Shown: positions 18,521-25,470 of the stretch, in pieces
Layout of the letters: every line of letters starts with the position of its first letter
How positions within the stretch are numbered: the stretch's first letter is position 1
Origin: Parvicella sp041583015
Lineage (GTDB): Bacteria; Bacteroidota; Bacteroidia; Flavobacteriales_D; Parvicellaceae
NCBI GenBank assembly: GCA_041583015.1
Contig: JBFHGR010000031.1
Span: 1-31,114, forward strand
DNA length: 31,114 nucleotides
Direction of reading: 5' to 3'
Notes under the pieces: generated by a model
The model's input: the letters and a program-made list of their open reading frames with translations, nothing else
What the model was told of the DNA's origin: nothing
Databases searched by the model: none
Program-made: the position numbers and the translations under genes

Positions 18521-18597
18521 TGAGAAACGTAAAACTGATACATATTCTTGACGCTAATAGAATTGATTTATCTTCTCAAGCAATGGCCATGTGGTAA
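18517..18597 (+). CDS. possible 26-residue small ORF coupled to hmgA
   Basis: An ATG overlaps the hmgA stop in ATGATGA and opens a 26-codon frame, MMRNVKLIHILDANRIDL..., ending at TAA. The stop-start overlap is the arrangement seen for coupled genes in this window (11870, 25845, 28698). There is no recognisable domain, and a frame this short can arise by chance. The rest of the gap to hpd (18598-18673) is AT-rich and holds only a CCCA/TGGG inverted repeat at 18642-18654. Confidence 0.25.
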   Translation: MMRNVKLIHILDANRIDLSSQAMAMW

Positions 18598-18673
18598 ATT
18601 GCTAGATGTATAAAAAATTGTAAATTAGTAAAAACTTTTTTCCCATTATTTGGGTCATTAAATATTGAATAAA

Positions 18674-19831
18674 ATGTCAGAAATTAAAAACGTAGAATAC
18701 GGATTAGAAAAAATATTTGAAGGAGCGCAAGACTTCTTACCATTATTAGGAACAGATTATGTTGAGTTCATTGTTGGAAATGCCAAACAAGCTGCGCATT
18801 TTTATAAATCAGCATTTGGATTTCAATCACACGCATACAAAGGATTAGAAACAGGATGTAAAGATTATGCGTCTTATGTTTTGAAACAAGATAAAATTAG
18901 ACTAGTGCTTACCACTCCACTTAATTCTAAATCATGGATGAATGAGCACATAGCCAAACACGGTGACGGAGTAAAGTTTGTTGCCCTTTGGGTTGATGAC
19001 GCCAAAAAATCATGGGAAGAAACCACCAAAAGAGGTGCTAAATCCTATATGGAACCAACCGTTGAAAAAGACGAGCATGGTGAAGTGGTAAGAGCTGGAA
19101 TTTATACCTACGGTGAAACTGTTCACATGTTTGTAGAACGAAAAAATTACAATGGAGAATTTCTTCCTGGATACGAAAAATGGGAGTCAGACTATAATCC
19201 GGAACCAACAGGCTTAAAATTTATTGACCACATGGTAGGTAATGTAGGCTGGAATGAAATGAATACCTGGGTAAAATGGTATGAAGATGTAATGGGGTTT
19301 GTAAATTTCCTTTCGTTTGACGACAAACAGATTCACACTGAATATTCTGCCTTGATGAGTAAGGTTATGAGTAATGGTAACGGTAGAATTAAATTCCCAA
19401 TCAACGAACCTGCAGAAGGGAAAAAACGTTCTCAAATAGAGGAGTATTTGGACTTCTATGAAGGATCTGGTGTTCAACATATCGCTGTAGCTACTGATGA
19501 CATTATTACTACTGTGAGTAAATTAAGAGCAAGAGGAATTGAATTCTTATCTACACCACCAGAAGAATATTACAAAGCAGTACCAGGAAGATTAGCAGAT
19601 CATAGTCATGAACTTAAAGAGGATATCGAAAAACTGAAAAGTTTGGGAATCATGATTGACGCAGATGAAGAAGGATACTTACTTCAAATATTCACTAAAC
19701 CAGTTGAAGATAGACCAACCTTATTTTTTGAAATTATTCAGCGAATGGGCGCAAGAGGGTTTGGTGCAGGAAACTTTAAAGCACTTTTCGAAAGCATCGA
19801 AAGAGAACAAGAGAAGAGAGGAACTTTGTAA
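18674..19831 (+). CDS. hpd: 4-hydroxyphenylpyruvate dioxygenase
   Basis: Hpd converts 4-hydroxyphenylpyruvate to homogentisate, the substrate of HmgA encoded just upstream. It has two glyoxalase-fold halves. The iron triad is seen as DHMVGN (His186), VQHIAVATDDI (His269) and LFFEIIQRMGARGFGAGNFKALF (Glu353). The 385-residue length is typical of the family. An upstream TTG at 18665 is in frame, but the ATG at 18674 with its AATAAA leader is the better start, since MSEIKNVEYGLEKIF matches the usual N-terminal region. The 153-base gap after hmgA suggests some independent expression. A hairpin overlaps the stop codon (19827-19846). Confidence 0.96.
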   Translation: MSEIKNVEYGLEKIFEGAQDFLPLLGTDYVEFIVGNAKQAAHFYKSAFGFQSHAYKGLETGCKDYASYVLKQDKIRLVLTTPLNSKSWMNEHIAKHGDGVKFVALWVDDAKKSWEETTKRGAKSYMEPTVEKDEHGEVVRAGIYTYGETVHMFVERKNYNGEFLPGYEKWESDYNPEPTGLKFIDHMVGNVGWNEMNTWVKWYEDVMGFVNFLSFDDKQIHTEYSALMSKVMSNGNGRIKFPINEPAEGKKRSQIEEYLDFYEGSGVQHIAVATDDIITTVSKLRARGIEFLSTPPEEYYKAVPGRLADHSHELKEDIEKLKSLGIMIDADEEGYLLQIFTKPVEDRPTLFFEIIQRMGARGFGAGNFKALFESIEREQEKRGTL

Positions 19832-19846
19832 TTGTGAGCAATTACA
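19827..19846 (+). terminator. hairpin over the hpd stop codon, possible weak terminator or attenuator
   Basis: TGTAATTG and CAATTACA pair perfectly over eight bases around a TGAG loop. The hpd TAA lies inside the left arm. Six T's follow at 19855-19860, but eight bases after the stem rather than directly, and the stem is AT-rich, so termination would be weak. It may instead mark an mRNA processing boundary. Confidence 0.3.
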
Positions 19847-19852
19847 GTTAAG
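19840..19852 (+). repeat. left copy of imperfect direct repeat around the four-helix gene
   Basis: AATTACAGTTAAG here and AATTACAACTAAG at 20253-20265 agree at 11 of 13 positions in the same orientation. Both lie just after a stop codon, hpd here and the four-helix gene there. Confidence 0.35.
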
Positions 19853-19862
19853 CGGTTTTTTG

Positions 19863-19875
19863 GTTGATTGGTTAT
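19863..19875 (+). repeat. left arm of inverted repeat around the four-helix gene
   Basis: GTTGATTGGTTAT matches the reverse complement of 20281-20293 at 12 of 13 positions. It ends inside the ATG of the four-helix gene. Confidence 0.35.
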
Positions 19876-20254
19876 GGCTACAATAAATAATTTTGAAGAT
19901 TTGAAATCTTGGCAAAGTGCAAGAAAATTGTGCTTTGCTATTTTTCAGCTAACTCAGAAAGACATTTTTAGCAGAGACTTTTCGCTAAAAGACCAAATTA
20001 ACAGGTCTTCGGGTTCTGTAATGGACAATATTGCCGAAGGTTTTGATAGAAACTCTAACAAAGAATTTAGACATTTTTTGTTTATTGCCAACGGTTCGGT
20101 ATCTGAAGTTAAGTCTCAATTGTACAGAGCACTTGACCGAGAATACATTACTGAGCAAGAGTTTAAAATAGTTTTTGATTTAGCATTATCCACTTCAAAA
20201 TTAATTGGTGGGTTCTTGAACTATTTAAAAGACAAAAACGAAAGAAAAATTTAA
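19874..20254 (+). CDS. four-helix bundle protein (23S rRNA intervening-sequence / S23 family)
   Basis: This is a 126-residue member of the S23 / four-helix-bundle family (TIGR02436-like). Such proteins are encoded in 23S rRNA intervening sequences and widely scattered in Bacteroidota genomes; the Avd accessory proteins of diversity-generating retroelements share the fold. Landmarks are NNFEDLKSWQSARKL, the central LKDQINRSSGSVMDNIAEGFDR, EFRHFLFIANGSVSEVKSQL and a last helix, LIGGFLNYLK. The ATG at 19874 is preferred over a TTG at 19868. It is the only gene between hpd and haaO with no role in aromatic catabolism. No reverse transcriptase or rRNA is nearby. Related short sequences flank it on both sides, suggesting insertion (inference). 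Confidence 0.88.
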   Translation: MATINNFEDLKSWQSARKLCFAIFQLTQKDIFSRDFSLKDQINRSSGSVMDNIAEGFDRNSNKEFRHFLFIANGSVSEVKSQLYRALDREYITEQEFKIVFDLALSTSKLIGGFLNYLKDKNERKI

Positions 20255-20265
20255 TTACAACTAAG
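20253..20265 (+). repeat. right copy of imperfect direct repeat
   Basis: AATTACAACTAAG is the partner of 19840-19852, with 11 of 13 identical. It begins within the stop codon of the four-helix gene. Confidence 0.35.
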
Positions 20266-20280
20266 TAACAGAGCAACCAA

Positions 20281-20293
20281 ATAACCAATTAAC
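20281..20293 (+). repeat. right arm of inverted repeat before haaO
   Basis: ATAACCAATTAAC, reverse complemented, matches 19863-19875 at 12 of 13 positions. It ends immediately before the haaO ATG. Confidence 0.35.
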
Positions 20294-20818
20294 ATGAAAC
20301 CAATATTACCAGCAATAAATTTCCAGAAATGGATTGACGAGAATAGAGACAAATTGAAACCGCCAGTTGGTAATCAAATTGTATATGAAGACACTGAATT
20401 TATCATCATGGTAGTGGGTGGTCCAAATGCTAGAAAAGATTTTCACTACAATGAAGGTGAAGAGTTTTTCTACCAGATAGAAGGAGATATTACCCTGCCT
20501 ATCATCGAAGATGGAAAGAAAAGAATTATTGAAATAAAAGAAGGAGAAATATTCTTGCTTCCAGCTAGGGTTCCTCATTCTCCTCAAAGACCTGCTAACA
20601 CCGTTGGCTTAGTGATTGAAAGAAGAAGAAAACCAGATGAGTTAGATTATTGCTCATGGTATTGTGAAAACTGTAATCACGAATTATACAAACAACCCTT
20701 TCACTTAGGCAATATTGTAACACAATTGCCTAAAATCTTAAATGAATTTTATGCCAATGATGAATTGGTAACATGTGATAAATGTGGTGCCAAAATGGAA
20801 GAACCAAAACTAGCTTAG
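20294..20818 (+). CDS. haaO: 3-hydroxyanthranilate 3,4-dioxygenase
   Basis: HaaO cleaves the ring of 3-hydroxyanthranilate to 2-amino-3-carboxymuconate semialdehyde in the kynurenine pathway, using Fe(II) in a single cupin. The ligand set is visible as DFHYNEGEEFFYQ (His51, Glu57) and ARVPHSPQRP (His95, with Arg99 nearby). A C-terminal rubredoxin-like extension carries two CxxC pairs, YCENC (124, 127) and TCDKC (161, 164), as in the bacterial homodimeric enzymes. The 174-residue length is normal. kmo begins three bases after the stop, so the two are surely coupled. No gene for an aminocarboxymuconate semialdehyde decarboxylase is nearby. Confidence 0.96.
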   Translation: MKPILPAINFQKWIDENRDKLKPPVGNQIVYEDTEFIIMVVGGPNARKDFHYNEGEEFFYQIEGDITLPIIEDGKKRIIEIKEGEIFLLPARVPHSPQRPANTVGLVIERRRKPDELDYCSWYCENCNHELYKQPFHLGNIVTQLPKILNEFYANDELVTCDKCGAKMEEPKLA

Positions 20819-20821
20819 TCA

Positions 20822-22177
20822 ATGAGTCAACAAAAAACAGCAACAATAGTTGGAGCCGGATTGGCAGGATCTCTATGGGCAATTTACCTAACTAAAGCAG
20901 GATATAATGTTACTGTTTTTGAGAGAAGGTCTGATATTAGAAAAGCAGAAATTTCTGCCGGTAAGTCAATTAACCTTGCACTTTCTACAAGAGGCTGGAC
21001 AGCCATGAAAGAAGTGGGTATTGAAAAAGAAATAGAACCTTTAGCCATTCCTATGACTGGAAGAATCATGCATTCTACAGAGGGAGAATTAACTTACCAA
21101 CCATACGGTGAAGAAGGTCAAGCTATTTATTCTGTTTCAAGAGGCGGGATTAATGCAAAAATGATGGATTTAGCTGAGGCGTCAGGTAATGCAGTGATAA
21201 AATACCACCACAAATGTTATGATGTAGATTTCGAATCTGGAACAGTTCATATTGAAAATACAGAAACTGGAGAAAAGTTCAAACATTCAGCAGATGTAGT
21301 ATTTGCCTGCGATGGCGCATATTCTGCAGTAAGATACAGCGGTTTCCAGAAACTAGATCGTTTTGACTTTAGTCAAGATTATATCGATGATGGTTATAGA
21401 GAGTTGTTGCTTCCCGCTAACGAAGATGGTTCTTATAAACTAGATAAAAATGCTTTACACATTTGGCCAAGAGGCAGATTTATGTTGATTGCCTTGGCTA
21501 ATGAAGACGGTTCGTTTACCTGTACTTTGTTTATGCCATTTGAAAACAATGAATATTCATTTGACAAATTGAAGACAAAGGCAGACGTAGATAACTTTTT
21601 TAAACAAGTATTCCCTGATTTTTATGAAATGATGCCTAATGTGGCTGACCAATGGGAAGCTCACCCGTTGTCTTCCTTGGCAATCATGCGTTGCTACCCT
21701 TGGACAAGTGGAAAAGTGGCTTTAATGGGAGATGCTGCACACGCCACAGTTCCATTCTACGGACAAGGAATGAACGGTTCTTTGGAAGATTGCTATGAAA
21801 TGGGGAGGCTCATGAAAAAGCACAACGAAGATTGGACAGCAGTTTTCAAAGAATATCAAGAAATCAGAAAACCAAATGGAGATGCATTGCAAGACCTTTC
21901 TTTGTACAATTACAAAGTAATGGCGCAATATGTAGCAGACCCACACTTTCTGCTTAAAAAGAAGTTTGAACACAGGATTCATGACCTATATCCAGATAAA
22001 TATCTTTCATTGTATTCTATGGTCTCTTTTTCTAATATTCCTTACGCAGAAGCACACAGCAAAGGAAAAGAGCAAGATGCTTTTATTGAAAGTATAATGG
22101 CTGAAAATGATGTGGAGAAAATGATGGAGACTGGAGAAGTCGATAATCTAATTCATGAAGTATTTAAGAATAGATAA
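20822..22177 (+). CDS. kmo: kynurenine 3-monooxygenase
   Basis: Kmo is an FAD- and NADPH-dependent hydroxylase that converts kynurenine to 3-hydroxykynurenine. The N-terminal dinucleotide fold has IVGAGLAGSLWAIYL and a VFERRSD end. The second FAD motif reads ALMGDAAHATVPFYGQGMN, typical of group A flavin hydroxylases. KSINLALSTRGW and the hydrophobic C-terminal helices match the kynurenine branch. The 451-residue length is as expected. It directly follows haaO and is separated from kynA by 123 bases containing a possible terminator, so kynA may have its own promoter. Kynureninase, which would connect Kmo to HaaO, is absent from the window. Confidence 0.96.
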   Translation: MSQQKTATIVGAGLAGSLWAIYLTKAGYNVTVFERRSDIRKAEISAGKSINLALSTRGWTAMKEVGIEKEIEPLAIPMTGRIMHSTEGELTYQPYGEEGQAIYSVSRGGINAKMMDLAEASGNAVIKYHHKCYDVDFESGTVHIENTETGEKFKHSADVVFACDGAYSAVRYSGFQKLDRFDFSQDYIDDGYRELLLPANEDGSYKLDKNALHIWPRGRFMLIALANEDGSFTCTLFMPFENNEYSFDKLKTKADVDNFFKQVFPDFYEMMPNVADQWEAHPLSSLAIMRCYPWTSGKVALMGDAAHATVPFYGQGMNGSLEDCYEMGRLMKKHNEDWTAVFKEYQEIRKPNGDALQDLSLYNYKVMAQYVADPHFLLKKKFEHRIHDLYPDKYLSLYSMVSFSNIPYAEAHSKGKEQDAFIESIMAENDVEKMMETGEVDNLIHEVFKNR

Positions 22178-22223
22178 GCACAGATGACACACAGAATTTA
22201 TATGTTAATTAAAGACCGAGATC

Positions 22224-22243
22224 CATTGCTAAGCAGTGTTTTT
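22224..22243 (+). terminator. possible rho-independent terminator after kmo
   Basis: CATTGC and GCAGTG form a six-pair stem with one G-T wobble and a three-base loop, followed directly by TTTTT. It lies 47 bases after the kmo stop. The stem is short, so termination may be partial. Confidence 0.4.
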
Positions 22244-22270
22244 CGTGAAAATTAATTAATTATATAAATC

Positions 22271-22285
22271 GAATACCACGTATTC
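22271..22285. promoter_or_regulatory. palindromic candidate operator before kynA
   Basis: GAATAC and GTATTC are exact reverse complements around CAC. The site ends 15 bases before the kynA ATG, where a bound repressor or an mRNA hairpin could act. No promoter of the TAnnTTTG type is clear in this gap. Confidence 0.35.
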
Positions 22286-22300
22286 AAAACAGTTATCAAA

Positions 22301-23248
22301 ATGTTAGATTCAAGAGAAAAATTACTAGAAGCTTTAGATAAAAAATTTGCACAAAACGGACAAAAACTAGATGTTCACCTTAGTGGGCTTTTACACTCCA
22401 CAGACATTACTTATTGGGATTATATTCAAACAGAGGCATTGCTTGGATTGCAAGTACAAAGAACCAACTTACCAGATGAGATGGTATTTATTGTTTACCA
22501 CCAAATCAATGAATTGTTGTTCAAGATGATTCTTTGGGAAATGAATCAAATTTGTGATAATGAAAACCTTACAACAACATTTTTCTCAGAAAGACTAGGC
22601 AGAATAAGTCGCTATTTTGACATGTTGGCAACTTCTTTTGATGTGATGGGAGACGGCATGGAAGTAAGTCAATACATGAAATTTAGAGATACATTAACTC
22701 CCGCAAGTGGTTTCCAGAGTGCACAGTATAGAATGATTGAGTTTTCTTCTACAGAGTTGATCAACCTCATTGATTTTAGATTTAGAAAAACAATCAATAG
22801 ACAAACTCCATATGAATATGCATTTGAAAATCTCTATTGGCAAGCTGCTGGTAAAGATTTCAAAACAGGTGAAAAAACTGCTTTACTTTCTAATTTTGAA
22901 AGAAAATATAAAGAGTTCTTCTTGGAGTATATGAAGGATTACAACAACAAAAATCTTTGGACTAAATATAAATCACTTCCTGAAGCAGAACGAAACGATA
23001 TTACCTTGAAAAATGCTATGCGTCATTATGATCATACGGTGAATGTAAAGTGGGTGATGGCTCATTACAATGCCGCTGCTAAATACATCAATAGTGGAGA
23101 GGGAAATGCTGAAGCAACAGGTGGAAGTGATTGGCAGAAATATATGCACCCAAGATATCAAAGAAGAATCTTTTTCCCAGCGCTTTGGAGCGAAGAAGAA
23201 CAAGAAAATTGGGGGCTTGACAATTTGGAAAATTATAAAAAACTATAA
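22301..23248 (+). CDS. kynA: tryptophan 2,3-dioxygenase
   Basis: KynA is the heme enzyme that opens the indole ring of L-tryptophan to N-formylkynurenine, the first step of the kynurenine pathway. The N-terminal part has SGLLHSTDITYWDYIQTEALLGLQVQR, reminiscent of the family's YxxYL..LLxxQ start, and FIVYHQINELLFKMILWEM with the substrate-pocket HQxxEL. The C-terminal VKWVMAHYNAAAKYI is placed like the heme-ligand helix, so His255 is the likely ligand, followed by TGGSDWQKYM. It has 315 residues against roughly 280-305 for many bacterial forms. It sits downstream of kmo and upstream of paaA, with intergenic gaps on both sides. Confidence 0.93.
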   Translation: MLDSREKLLEALDKKFAQNGQKLDVHLSGLLHSTDITYWDYIQTEALLGLQVQRTNLPDEMVFIVYHQINELLFKMILWEMNQICDNENLTTTFFSERLGRISRYFDMLATSFDVMGDGMEVSQYMKFRDTLTPASGFQSAQYRMIEFSSTELINLIDFRFRKTINRQTPYEYAFENLYWQAAGKDFKTGEKTALLSNFERKYKEFFLEYMKDYNNKNLWTKYKSLPEAERNDITLKNAMRHYDHTVNVKWVMAHYNAAAKYINSGEGNAEATGGSDWQKYMHPRYQRRIFFPALWSEEEQENWGLDNLENYKKL

Positions 23249-23298
23249 CGAAAATTACCGTTAAACATAATGCTATGCAAATTGTTTTATATTTTAAT

Positions 23299-23306
23299 TA
23301 AATTTG
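23299..23306 (+). promoter_or_regulatory. Bacteroidota -7 element TAAATTTG before paaA
   Basis: TAAATTTG matches TAnnTTTG exactly, 39 bases before the paaA ATG. A TTG at 23282-23284 is only 14 bases upstream, shorter than usual for a -33 element. It suggests that paaABC can be transcribed apart from kynA. Confidence 0.45.
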
Positions 23307-23345
23307 CGTAGTTCGCTAGAACGCACTAAACATAATACACACACT

Positions 23346-24305
23346 ATGGCACACGAATTAGAAAACGAAGATCCAATAAAATTAGCTGAATTTCAAGCTA
23401 AAATTGACGCGGAAATTAAAATTGAACCGAAAGATTGGATGCCCGAAAAATATAGACAAAATTTGATTCGTCAAATTTCGCAACATGCTCATTCTGAGGT
23501 TATTGGGATGCAACCGGAAGGTAACTGGGTTTCAAGAGCGCCAAGTTTAAGAAGCAAAAAGATTCTAATGGCAAAAATCCAAGACGAAGGGGGTCATGGA
23601 CTTTATCTATACTGTGCTGCCGAAACTTTAGGTGTTACCAGGGATCAATACATTCAATGGTTGCACGAAGGAAAGGCTAAATACGCAAGTGTGTTTAATT
23701 ATCCATCTCCAACATGGGCAGACATGGGAGCTATAGGTTGGCTAGTAGATGGTGCTGCTATTGTGAACCAAGTTTCTTTGCAAAGAACTTCTTATGGTCC
23801 TTATGCAAGAGCAATGGTAAGGATCTGTATGGAGGAAAGTTTCCACCAAAGACAAGGGTATGAAATCATGGATAGATTGATGCAAGGTTCTGAAGCACAA
23901 AGAAAAATGGCGCAAGATGCATTAAATAGATGGTGGTGGCCATCGTTAATGATGTTTGGACCTCACGATGGAGAAAGCGCTCACTCAAGTCAATCAATGA
24001 AGTGGAAGATTAAGAGAGAAAGCAATGATGACTTACGTCAACAGTTCATAGATAAAACGATTCCACAAGCGGAGTTGATTGGTCTTAAAGTGCCAGATGA
24101 AAATGCCAAATGGAACCCTGAAACCAATCATTACGAGTGGAGTGATATTGATTGGGATGAGTTTTGGAATGTGATTAAAGGATACGGGCCATGCAATAAG
24201 CAAAGGTTGGATCATCATATCAAAGCGCATAAAGATGGTGAGTGGGTTAGAAAAGCAGCCCAAGCATACGCAATGAAACAAAATAACAAATTACAAACAG
24301 CATAG
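23346..24305 (+). CDS. paaA: 1,2-phenylacetyl-CoA epoxidase subunit PaaA
   Basis: PaaA is the catalytic diiron subunit of the multicomponent oxygenase that epoxidises phenylacetyl-CoA. It is a ferritin-like helical protein. The iron-ligand motifs are visible: HAHSEVIGM (Glu51), IQDEGGHG (Glu81, His84) and CMEESFHQRQGYE (Glu164, His167). The APSLRSKKILMAKIQDEGGH and WADMGAIGWLVDGAAI segments are near-diagnostic. The ATG at 23346 gives 319 residues and the normal start; an in-frame TTG at 23304 is rejected. paaB is 109 bases downstream across an unusual repeat element. The cognate reductase PaaE is not encoded in the window. Confidence 0.97.
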   Translation: MAHELENEDPIKLAEFQAKIDAEIKIEPKDWMPEKYRQNLIRQISQHAHSEVIGMQPEGNWVSRAPSLRSKKILMAKIQDEGGHGLYLYCAAETLGVTRDQYIQWLHEGKAKYASVFNYPSPTWADMGAIGWLVDGAAIVNQVSLQRTSYGPYARAMVRICMEESFHQRQGYEIMDRLMQGSEAQRKMAQDALNRWWWPSLMMFGPHDGESAHSSQSMKWKIKRESNDDLRQQFIDKTIPQAELIGLKVPDENAKWNPETNHYEWSDIDWDEFWNVIKGYGPCNKQRLDHHIKAHKDGEWVRKAAQAYAMKQNNKLQTA

Positions 24306-24308
24306 TCT

Positions 24309-24402
24309 AGACTCGAAGACAAAAGAATTTAAGACAAAAGACTGGTTTTTATGCCGGTTAAATAATTGTCTTAAAATCTTGAATCTTTTCGTCTTGAATC
24401 TT
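24309..24402. repeat. nested direct/inverted repeat element between paaA and paaB
   Basis: The left arm (24309-24342) contains AAGACAAAAGA twice, at 24316 and 24331. The right arm (24368-24402) contains TCTTGAATCTT twice, at 24377 and 24392. Both pairs are exact and have a 15-base period. The two arms are imperfect inverted copies of each other, with the unit of one agreeing at 8 of 11 bases with the reverse complement of the other. A CTGG/CCGG mini-stem sits near the apex (24342-24357). The transcript could fold into a long hairpin. Confidence 0.7.
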
Positions 24403-24414
24403 AAAAATAATAAA

Positions 24415-24702
24415 ATGGAAGATAATCAAGGAATACTTTGGGAAGTTTTTGTTCAACCTAAACCAGGGAGACCATACAAACATGTAGGAAGCCTTCACGC
24501 ATATGATAAAACCATGGCCATGGAGGCTGCTAGAGATTTATACACTCGAAGAGGAGAAGGACAAGCTCTTTGGTTAGTGAAATCGGAAGACATTGTAGCT
24601 AGTCAGCCAGAAGACATGGATGCATTTTTTGATCCAGCCAATGATAAAGCATACAGACATCCTACATTTTACACAATGCCTGAAGGGTCAAAACATATTT
24701 AA
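24415..24702 (+). CDS. paaB: 1,2-phenylacetyl-CoA epoxidase subunit PaaB
   Basis: PaaB is the small structural subunit of phenylacetyl-CoA epoxidase, thought to bridge PaaA-PaaC units. The start MEDNQGILWEVFVQPKPGRPYKHVGSLHA is the family signature, followed by ARDLYTRRGEGQALWLVKSEDI and HPTFYTMPEG. The 95-residue length is normal. An in-frame alternative start at 24379 lies in the repeat region and is rejected in favour of the ATG at 24415, which has the A-rich AATAATAAA leader. paaC follows after three bases. Confidence 0.96.
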   Translation: MEDNQGILWEVFVQPKPGRPYKHVGSLHAYDKTMAMEAARDLYTRRGEGQALWLVKSEDIVASQPEDMDAFFDPANDKAYRHPTFYTMPEGSKHI

Positions 24703-24705
24703 ACC

Positions 24706-25458
24706 ATGAACACAGATTTATATAACTACACACTTAGATTGGCAGATAATGGCCTTATTCTAAGCCATAGACTTGCGGAGTACATTAGTTGCGGCCCTTT
24801 CTTGGAAGAAGATTTAGCCTTGACCAATACTGGATTGGATTTGATAGGTCAATCAGAGGCACTATTAAAATACGCTGCCGAACAAAATGGTAAAGTAGAT
24901 GAAGATTATTTAGCTTTTGGAAGAGAAGAGTACGAATATTATAATTTTCATATGGTAGAATATCCAAATGAAGACTATGGTTATGTTATTGCTCGTCAAT
25001 TTCTTATGGATGTTTTCAATTATTACAATTATACACTTCTTGTTGACTCTAAAGATGAAACTATTGCAGCAATTGCAGCAAAGGCAATAAAAGAAGTTAC
25101 CTACCATTTGAAGAGAAGCAGTGAATGGATTATAAGACTTGGAGATGGAACAAAAGAAAGCCATGACAAAATCCAGTCTTGCATTAATAATCTTTGGATG
25201 TATGTGGATGAATTTTTTGAAACTGATGAAGTAAACGATAGACTAATCGCTGCTGGCATTGCTGCTGACATTAGTACGGTTAAAGCAAATTGGCACAAAA
25301 AGGTTAGCGAAGTACTTGAAACAGCAACCTTGACAAAACCAGAATTACCTAAATATTCCCTTGTATATGGTAAGGATGGAGGTCACACGGACTATATGGG
25401 TTACCTTTTAGCAGAAATGCAATTTTTGAAGAATAGATTTCCAAATGCAACTTGGTAA
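24706..25458 (+). CDS. paaC: 1,2-phenylacetyl-CoA epoxidase subunit PaaC
   Basis: PaaC is the structural, ferritin-like partner of PaaA in phenylacetyl-CoA epoxidase. The protein has 250 residues. Recognisable segments are LADNGLILSHRLAEYISCGPFLEEDLALTNTGLDLIGQSEALL, then DYLAFGREEYEYYNF, the YGYVIARQFLMDVF helix, EVTYHLKRSSEWIIRLGDGTKES and a C-terminal GKDGGHTDYMGYLLAEMQFL. The A, B and C order is conserved, but the gene that follows is not paaD: a TerB-like gene begins 12 bases after the stop. paaD and paaE must be elsewhere if the pathway works. Confidence 0.96.
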   Translation: MNTDLYNYTLRLADNGLILSHRLAEYISCGPFLEEDLALTNTGLDLIGQSEALLKYAAEQNGKVDEDYLAFGREEYEYYNFHMVEYPNEDYGYVIARQFLMDVFNYYNYTLLVDSKDETIAAIAAKAIKEVTYHLKRSSEWIIRLGDGTKESHDKIQSCINNLWMYVDEFFETDEVNDRLIAAGIAADISTVKANWHKKVSEVLETATLTKPELPKYSLVYGKDGGHTDYMGYLLAEMQFLKNRFPNATW

Positions 25459-25470
25459 AAATTAGCAAAG

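Noticed and set aside
18665..18673. TTG start for hpd
   Set aside because: It adds three codons before an ATG that matches the family N-terminus and has an A-rich leader. The same reasoning rejects upstream near-cognate starts for pheT (16073), the four-helix gene (19868), paaA (23304), paaB (24379), sixA (26978) and lrp (27833).
19874..20254. Diversity-generating retroelement, because the four-helix protein resembles Avd
   Set aside because: No reverse transcriptase, template repeat or variable repeat is found in the window, and all neighbours are metabolic genes.
22181..22199. CACAGA-rich stretch after kmo as a repeat element
   Set aside because: Only two short partial copies are present, and a second occurrence in the window is lacking.
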